Below are positions 5,203-8,480 of a stretch of DNA of 8,480 bases, piece by piece. Source of the stretch: Chloroflexota bacterium (lineage in GTDB: Bacteria; Chloroflexota; Limnocylindria; Limnocylindrales; CSP1-4). The notes under the pieces were generated by a model. It was not told the origin of the DNA and did no database searches. It saw only the letters and a list, made by a program, of their open reading frames with translations. The stretch covers positions 1 to 8,480 of the forward strand of contig JAJYMP010000278.1 in the NCBI GenBank assembly GCA_021786915.1. The letters run 5' to 3'. Every line of letters begins with the position of its first letter. Within the stretch, counting starts at the first letter, position 1. The position numbers were made by a program, and so were the translations under genes.

Positions 5203-6519
5203 ATGGCCAGCGCCGCACCCCGCCGCACCAAGTTCATCCTGGACGAGGAGCGGATCCCGCGGTCCTGGTACAACATCGCGGCCGACCTCGCCCTGGCGGG
5301 CATCCAGATGTCGCCGCCGCTCCACCCCGGGACCATGCAGCCCATCGGCCCGGCGGACCTCGCGCCCCTGTTCCCGATGTCGCTGATCCTCCAGGAGGTC
5401 TCCACGGACCGGGACATCGAGATCCCGGACCCCGTCCGCGACGCATACCAGCTCTACCGCCCCTCGCCGCTCTACCGCGCCCATCGCCTGGAGCGCGCGC
5501 TCGACACCCCCGCCCACATCTACTACAAGTACGAGGGCGTCAAGCGCCTCGCCACCGAGACCGGCGCCGGGCAGTGGGGGAGCGCCCTCGCCTTCGCGGG
5601 CGCGGTGTTCGGCCTCGAGGTCAAGGTCTACATGGTCCGCGCGAGCTACGACCAGAAGCCGTACCGCCGGATGCTCATGGAGACCTACGGCGCGTCCGTC
5701 GTCGCCAGCCCGAGCATGACCACCAACTACGGTCGGCGGGTGCTGGCCGAGACGCCCGACTCGAACGGCTCGCTGGGGATCGCAATCAGCGAGGCGGTCG
5801 AGGACGCGGCGACGCGGGACGACACCAAGTACGCGCTGGGCTCGGTCCTGAACCACGTGATGCTGCACCAGACGGTCATCGGCCTCGAGGCGCAGCAGCA
5901 GATGGCGATGGCCGGCGAGCGGCCGGACGTGATCATCGCGTGCGCCGGCGGCGGGTCGAACTTCGCCGGGCTCACGTTCCCGTTCGTGGGCGAGAACCTG
6001 CGCGGCGAGGCGAACTACCGGGTCGTGGCGGCCGAGCCCGAGGCGGCCCCGTCGCTGACCCGTGGCGTCTACGCCTACGACTTCGGCGACACCGGCAAGA
6101 TGGCGCCGATCGTCAAGATGCACACCCTCGGCTCGGACTTCATGCCGGAGCCGATCCACGCGGGCGGGCTGCGCTACCACGGCATGTCGCCGCTGGTCTC
6201 GCTGCTCAAGGAGCACAACCTGATCGAGGCGCAGAGCGTGCACCAGGTCGCGTGCTTCGACGCCGGCGTCCAGTTCGCCCGGACCGAGGGCATCCTGCCG
6301 GCGCCCGAGAGCACTCACGCGATCAAGGTCGCGGTGGACGAGGCGCTCGAGGCCAAGGAGCGCGGCGAGTCGCGGGTCATCCTGTTCAACCTCTCGGGCC
6401 ACGGCCACTTCGACCTGAGCAGCTACGAGCGGTACCTGCAGGGCGCACTCGAGGACTACGAGTACCCGGCGGAGCGCGTGGCCCAGTCCCTCGCGTCGCT
6501 GCCCAAGGTGCCCGCCTGA
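5203..6519 (+). CDS. trpB: TrpB2-type tryptophan synthase beta homologue lacking the PLP-lysine segment
   Basis: The 438-residue product is a TrpB2 (TIGR01415-type) member of fold-type II PLP enzymes, which normally condense indole with serine to give tryptophan. Family blocks are RIPRSWYNIAADL (18-30), the PSPLYRAHRLERAL block (87-100), ETGAGQWGSALAFAGAVFGL (119-138), VYMVRASYDQKPYRRMLMETYGA (142-164), LGIAISEAVEDAATR (191-205), YALGSVLNHVMLHQTVIGLEA (210-230), the PLP-phosphate loop GGGSN (249-253), and SGHGHFD (398-404). ATG 5203 has GGGAGG 9 nt upstream. The striking defect is at residues 109-116: KYEGV runs directly into KRLATETG. Relatives have about 20-25 residues here, including SHKxN, whose lysine forms the Schiff base with PLP. 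The frame is intact and codon use is normal on both sides. As written it should not do normal TrpB chemistry. It follows thpR by 85 nt, probably under its own promoter. Confidence 0.9.
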   Translation: MASAAPRRTKFILDEERIPRSWYNIAADLALAGIQMSPPLHPGTMQPIGPADLAPLFPMSLILQEVSTDRDIEIPDPVRDAYQLYRPSPLYRAHRLERALDTPAHIYYKYEGVKRLATETGAGQWGSALAFAGAVFGLEVKVYMVRASYDQKPYRRMLMETYGASVVASPSMTTNYGRRVLAETPDSNGSLGIAISEAVEDAATRDDTKYALGSVLNHVMLHQTVIGLEAQQQMAMAGERPDVIIACAGGGSNFAGLTFPFVGENLRGEANYRVVAAEPEAAPSLTRGVYAYDFGDTGKMAPIVKMHTLGSDFMPEPIHAGGLRYHGMSPLVSLLKEHNLIEAQSVHQVACFDAGVQFARTEGILPAPESTHAIKVAVDEALEAKERGESRVILFNLSGHGHFDLSSYERYLQGALEDYEYPAERVAQSLASLPKVPA

Positions 6520-6563
6520 CGTTGGGTCCCTCGCTCGCCTCGGCGGCGGGCGTTGGACGGCCT

Positions 6564-6592
6564 CCGCGGCGCACGGCAGGCGAGCGCCGCGG
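6564..6592 (+). terminator. GC-rich hairpin after trpB2
   Basis: CCGCGGCGC (6564-6572) and GCGCCGCGG (6584-6592) pair perfectly over 9 bp around an 11-nt loop, 45 nt after the trpB2 stop and 25 nt before the next start. There is no T-run. It is a likely terminator for the upstream transcript. Confidence 0.45.
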
Positions 6593-6605
6593 CCTGGTCA
6601 GCGCG

Positions 6606-6611
6606 TAGGAT
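6606..6611 (+). promoter_or_regulatory. -10 element of a probable leaderless promoter for the zinc-ribbon gene
   Basis: TAGGAT ends exactly 6 nt before GTG 6618, the same geometry as before ppa and tyrA. No SD is present in the short space before the start codon. Confidence 0.4.
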
Positions 6612-6617
6612 CCGCAC

Positions 6618-6866
6618 GTGCCCAAGCTCGCCTGTCACGCCTGCGGTCGTCTGGTCTACACGGTCGCCCCGCTCGAGGCCCTGTTCGCGGAGGAGCGGCG
6701 CTGCCCGCGCTGCGGCGGGCTCCTCGCGGCGGACCGGCGGCAGGTCGACCGACGCGTGCGGGTGCGCCGCGTGAACCCGCCGGACGACCCCGGGCCGCCA
6801 TCGGCGACCGGCGAGCGGCGGAGCGCGGAGCGGCGACACGGATCGCGACGAGGCCAAGCAGGCTGA
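6618..6866 (+). CDS. Small zinc-ribbon protein
   Basis: The 82-residue product begins at GTG 6618. Two CxxC knuckles, Cys6/Cys9 (CHAC) and Cys29/Cys32 (CPRC), each followed by glycine, form a four-cysteine zinc ribbon over residues 4-35. The remainder (36-82) is low-complexity, rich in Arg, Pro and Gly, and probably disordered. It has ERR/RR clusters near the end (GERRSAERRHGSRRG). This architecture is seen in many small bacterial proteins of unknown function. The basic tail would suit nucleic-acid or ribosome contact, but that is inference. GTG is preferred because the zinc ribbon begins within five residues of it and a -10-like hexamer lies 6 nt upstream. It stands alone, with a hairpin before it and 228 nt of non-coding DNA after it. 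Confidence 0.7.
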   Translation: MPKLACHACGRLVYTVAPLEALFAEERRCPRCGGLLAADRRQVDRRVRVRRVNPPDDPGPPSATGERRSAERRHGSRRGQAG

Positions 6867-6906
6867 GCCCGCCATCGCGGAGCCATCCGGCGCCCGCAGC
6901 CGCGTT

Positions 6907-6924
6907 CGAGTCGCCTCGGACTCG
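6907..6924. promoter_or_regulatory. Palindrome A upstream of tyrA (GAGTC-N6-GACTC)
   Basis: CGAGTC-GCCTCG-GACTCG is a 6-bp perfect inverted repeat with a 6-nt centre. The same GAGTC-N6-GACTC core recurs 95 bp downstream. It is a candidate operator half of a looping pair. Confidence 0.4.
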
Positions 6925-7001
6925 GATTCGCGCCCGGTGGGCGTTGGTCCCGGGTGCAGGTGCGGTCTCCGAGCCTCGGCCGTGCGGCGGATGCTCAGAT
7001 G

Positions 7002-7019
7002 TGAGTCGGATATGACTCG
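7002..7019. promoter_or_regulatory. Palindrome B upstream of tyrA (GAGTC-N6-GACTC)
   Basis: TGAGTC-GGATAT-GACTCG has the same arms and centre length as palindrome A, which starts 95 bp earlier (about nine helical turns). It ends 64 bp before the tyrA -10-like element. The rest of 6867-7094 shows no gene. Confidence 0.4.
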
Positions 7020-7082
7020 CGGGCCAAAGGGCCACGAAATCGACTGGCGGCCGATTGGCCGTCGCCCCAGGGGGCCGGGCGT

Positions 7083-7088
7083 GATAAT
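7083..7088 (+). promoter_or_regulatory. -10 element of a probable leaderless promoter for tyrA
   Basis: GATAAT, the most A/T-rich hexamer in the area, ends exactly 6 nt before ATG 7095. No SD precedes the ATG. No clear -35 is visible at normal spacing, so an activator may be needed. Confidence 0.5.
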
Positions 7089-7094
7089 CGGGAC

Positions 7095-8054
7095 ATGCGT
7101 GTCGCCATCCTCGGACTCGGCCTGATCGGCGGATCGGTGGCGCGCGCCCTGCGCGCGGCCGGGGACGGCTGGTGGGTGGGGGCGTGGACGCCCTCGGGGA
7201 CCGGGCCGCGGCAGGCGCTGGCAGCGGGTGCGATCGACGCCGCCTTCTCGTCGGCGAGGGACCTGCTCGGCGAAGCGGACCTCATCGTCCTGGCCGCGCC
7301 GCCGCTCGCCTGCGTCGGCCTCATCGGCCGCATCGCCGGGTCGTGGCGCGACGCCATCCGGCCGGATGCCACGGTGACCGACGTGGCGTCGACCAAGGCC
7401 GAGCTCGAGCGCGTCGCCCGCGACACTGGGCTCCCCTGGGTGGGCGGCCACCCCATGGCCGGGCGGGAGACGAGCGGCTTCGTGGCCTCGGAGGCGACCC
7501 TGTTCCGCGACCGGCCCTGGGTCATCACCGCGGCACAGGGCGGCGGCGACCCGGCGAGGGTCGAGGCGCTGGCGTCCGCCTGCGGCGCCAGGCCCATGTT
7601 CATGGACGCCGCCCGGCACGACCGCCTCGTCGCCTCCGTCAGCCACCTTCCGCTGCTCACCGCGGTGATGCTCGTCGAGGCGGTGACGGGGCTGCCGGGC
7701 ACCGAGGACCGCGACTGGGCAGCCGCGAGAGAGCTCGCCGCCGGCGGTTGGCGCGACACCACGCGGCTCGCTCGCGGCGACACCGCGATGGGCGCCGAGA
7801 TCTTCGCCACCAACGCCGATCGGCTGGCCGAGCGGCTGCGTGCCTATCGAGCCCGGCTGGACGCATGGCTCGAGCTGCTCGAGGCGCCCGGCGGTGCCGA
7901 TCCGGCCGCGATCCGCGAGCGCCTCGGCGCAGCCCGCGAACGGCTGGAGGCGCCGGCGCACGGGCAGCCCGACGAGCAGCGACCACCCGCCCATGGGCAG
8001 CCGGACTTGCTGGACGTGCCCGCGCACGGGCAGCCCGACGAGTCGGGGGCCTGA
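7095..8054 (+). CDS. tyrA: Prephenate/arogenate dehydrogenase
   Basis: The 319-residue product oxidatively decarboxylates prephenate (or arogenate) in the tyrosine branch of aromatic amino acid synthesis. The NAD(P) Rossmann motif GLGLIGGS is at residues 7-14. TDVASTKAELE (95-105) and GGHPMAGRETSGF (117-129, with the likely catalytic His119) are classic TyrA blocks. SHLPLL (183-188) and the GGWRDTTRLARGD block (217-229) complete the all-helical dimerisation domain. No ACT or chorismate mutase domain is fused, so tyrosine feedback through ACT is not expected. After about residue 286 the chain ends in three exact-length 11-residue units, each starting PAHGQPD, that run to the stop. ATG 7095 sits 6 nt after a GATAAT hexamer and the Rossmann strand follows directly. 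The NUDIX-like gene starts 4 nt downstream, so the two are probably co-transcribed. Substrate preference cannot be read. Confidence 0.93.
   Translation: MRVAILGLGLIGGSVARALRAAGDGWWVGAWTPSGTGPRQALAAGAIDAAFSSARDLLGEADLIVLAAPPLACVGLIGRIAGSWRDAIRPDATVTDVASTKAELERVARDTGLPWVGGHPMAGRETSGFVASEATLFRDRPWVITAAQGGGDPARVEALASACGARPMFMDAARHDRLVASVSHLPLLTAVMLVEAVTGLPGTEDRDWAAARELAAGGWRDTTRLARGDTAMGAEIFATNADRLAERLRAYRARLDAWLELLEAPGGADPAAIRERLGAARERLEAPAHGQPDEQRPPAHGQPDLLDVPAHGQPDESGA
7953..8051 (+). repeat. 33-bp in-frame tandem repeat, three units, at the 3' end of tyrA
   Basis: Three consecutive 33-bp units begin at 7953, 7986 and 8019. Each opens with 21 bp coding for PAHGQPD (residues 287-293, 298-304, 309-315), followed by four variable residues (EQRP, LLDV, ESGA). 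Units 1 and 3 are nearly identical at the DNA level in the conserved part. Unit 2 carries several substitutions that leave PAHGQPD unchanged. The array ends exactly at the stop codon. Confidence 0.85.
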
Positions 8055-8058
8055 GGCG

Positions 8059-8480
8059 ATGGCCACCCCCGACGAGCTGGTCCTGGTCGTCCCGCGCGAC
8101 GCCCTCGTCCCCGGCGACGGGTGGACGGGCGTGAGGAGGATGGACCTCACGGAGGCGCTCGCCATCGTCGCTCGCGAGGGTCGCTTCATGCGGCGTGGGG
8201 ACGCCGAGGAGGACGCCACGCACAAGCAGGTGATCCCGTATCTGGTGCTCCGCGACGGCGAGCACTGGTTCCTCATGCGCCGCACCCGCGCCGGCGGAGA
8301 CGCCCGGCTCCACGACCTCGGCTCGATCGGGGTGGGAGGGCACCTCAACCCCGGCGACGGCGACGTGGCGGGCGGCCTGCGCCGGGAGTGGCACGAGGAG
8401 GTCGAGGCCGACTTCGTGCCCGAGTTCACCCCCATCGGGCTGCTCAACGACGACACCACGCCGGTCGGCGCCGTCCACGT
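8059..8480 (+). CDS. NUDIX-like hydrolase, 5' part (runs off window)
   Basis: ATG 8059 opens a frame that stays open to the window edge, giving 140 complete codons. The protein has HKQVIPYLVLRDGEHWFLMRRTRAGGDARLHDLGSIGVGGHLN (55-97), a typical NUDIX strand region leading into the box, and then GLRREWHEEVEADF (106-119), which carries the REUxEE core with Glu110, Glu113 and Glu114. The surrounding box is irregular: the upstream Glu is Gly101, and the closing xGU is VEA. NUDIX enzymes cleave nucleoside diphosphates linked to another group; the substrate is not readable here. The start is 4 nt after the tyrA stop. The only purine-rich sequence nearby is GAGG across that stop codon, so translation is probably coupled to tyrA. 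The C-terminal part is missing only because the window ends. Confidence 0.82.
   Translation, partial: MATPDELVLVVPRDALVPGDGWTGVRRMDLTEALAIVAREGRFMRRGDAEEDATHKQVIPYLVLRDGEHWFLMRRTRAGGDARLHDLGSIGVGGHLNPGDGDVAGGLRREWHEEVEADFVPEFTPIGLLNDDTTPVGAVH

Noticed and set aside
4969..6408. Minus-strand open frame of 479 codons opposite trpB2 and the end of thpR
   Set aside because: It is antisense to a strongly conserved TrpB2 sequence. The product has an R/V/D-rich composition typical of shadow frames.
7953..8051. Tandem repeat as a mobile element insertion or CRISPR-like array
   Set aside because: The 33-bp units are contiguous, in frame and end at the tyrA stop, which fits a coding minisatellite.
6456..8459. 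Very long minus-strand open frame (667 codons) opposite tyrA and the NUDIX-like gene
   Set aside because: It spans two clearly recognisable plus-strand genes and the gap between them. High GC depletes stop codons in antisense frames, and its product is low-complexity with no family blocks.
1..8480. rRNA, tRNA, integrase, transposase or a phage/defence gene cluster
   Set aside because: I looked for them by eye on both strands and found no tRNA-like cloverleaf, rRNA-like stretch or recognisable recombinase motif. The recognisable genes are mostly ordinary metabolic ones.

Overview
The window is very GC-rich bacterial DNA with strong G/C preference at third codon positions, GTG starts and short intergenic gaps. 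Two F420-type luciferase-like oxidoreductases, a TrpB2-type tryptophan synthase beta homologue and possible leaderless promoters fit an uncultured Chloroflexota lineage (Limnocylindria-like) or an actinomycete. Sequence reading alone does not settle which, and there is no rRNA or tRNA to help.

Layout, left to right. (1) 1-2533, plus strand: the 3' part of a GNAT acetyltransferase, then two tandem luciferase-like (LLM class) oxidoreductases that are paralogues of each other. (2) 2748-2800: a long two-tier hairpin between convergent genes, a probable bidirectional terminator. (3) 2826-3212, minus strand: a small single-domain cupin. (4) 3213-4018: mostly non-coding. It holds an operator-like palindrome, a possible 59-residue orphan ORF, and a cluster of seven degenerate hairpin repeats (core CACGA-N7-TCGTG) in two opposing orientations. 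(5) 4019-5117: family I inorganic pyrophosphatase overlapping a ThpR-type 2',3'-cyclic phosphodiesterase (2'-5' RNA ligase family). (6) 5203-6519: a TrpB2-type gene that is full length and in frame, except that the segment carrying the PLP-binding lysine (SHKxN motif) is absent. (7) 6618-6866: a small zinc-ribbon protein. (8) 7095-8480: prephenate/arogenate dehydrogenase (tyrA) with an 11-residue tandem repeat tail, followed after 4 nt by a NUDIX-like gene that runs off the window.

The gene set is mainly housekeeping: aromatic amino acid metabolism (TrpB2, TyrA), pyrophosphate removal, RNA end processing and flavin/F420 redox chemistry. I do not see a complete defence, mobile or biosynthetic system. 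The points most worth a second look are the TrpB2 homologue lacking its catalytic lysine, the hairpin-repeat cluster, twin GAGTC-N6-GACTC palindromes upstream of tyrA, and a recurring -10-like hexamer exactly 6 nt before three start codons, which suggests leaderless transcription.
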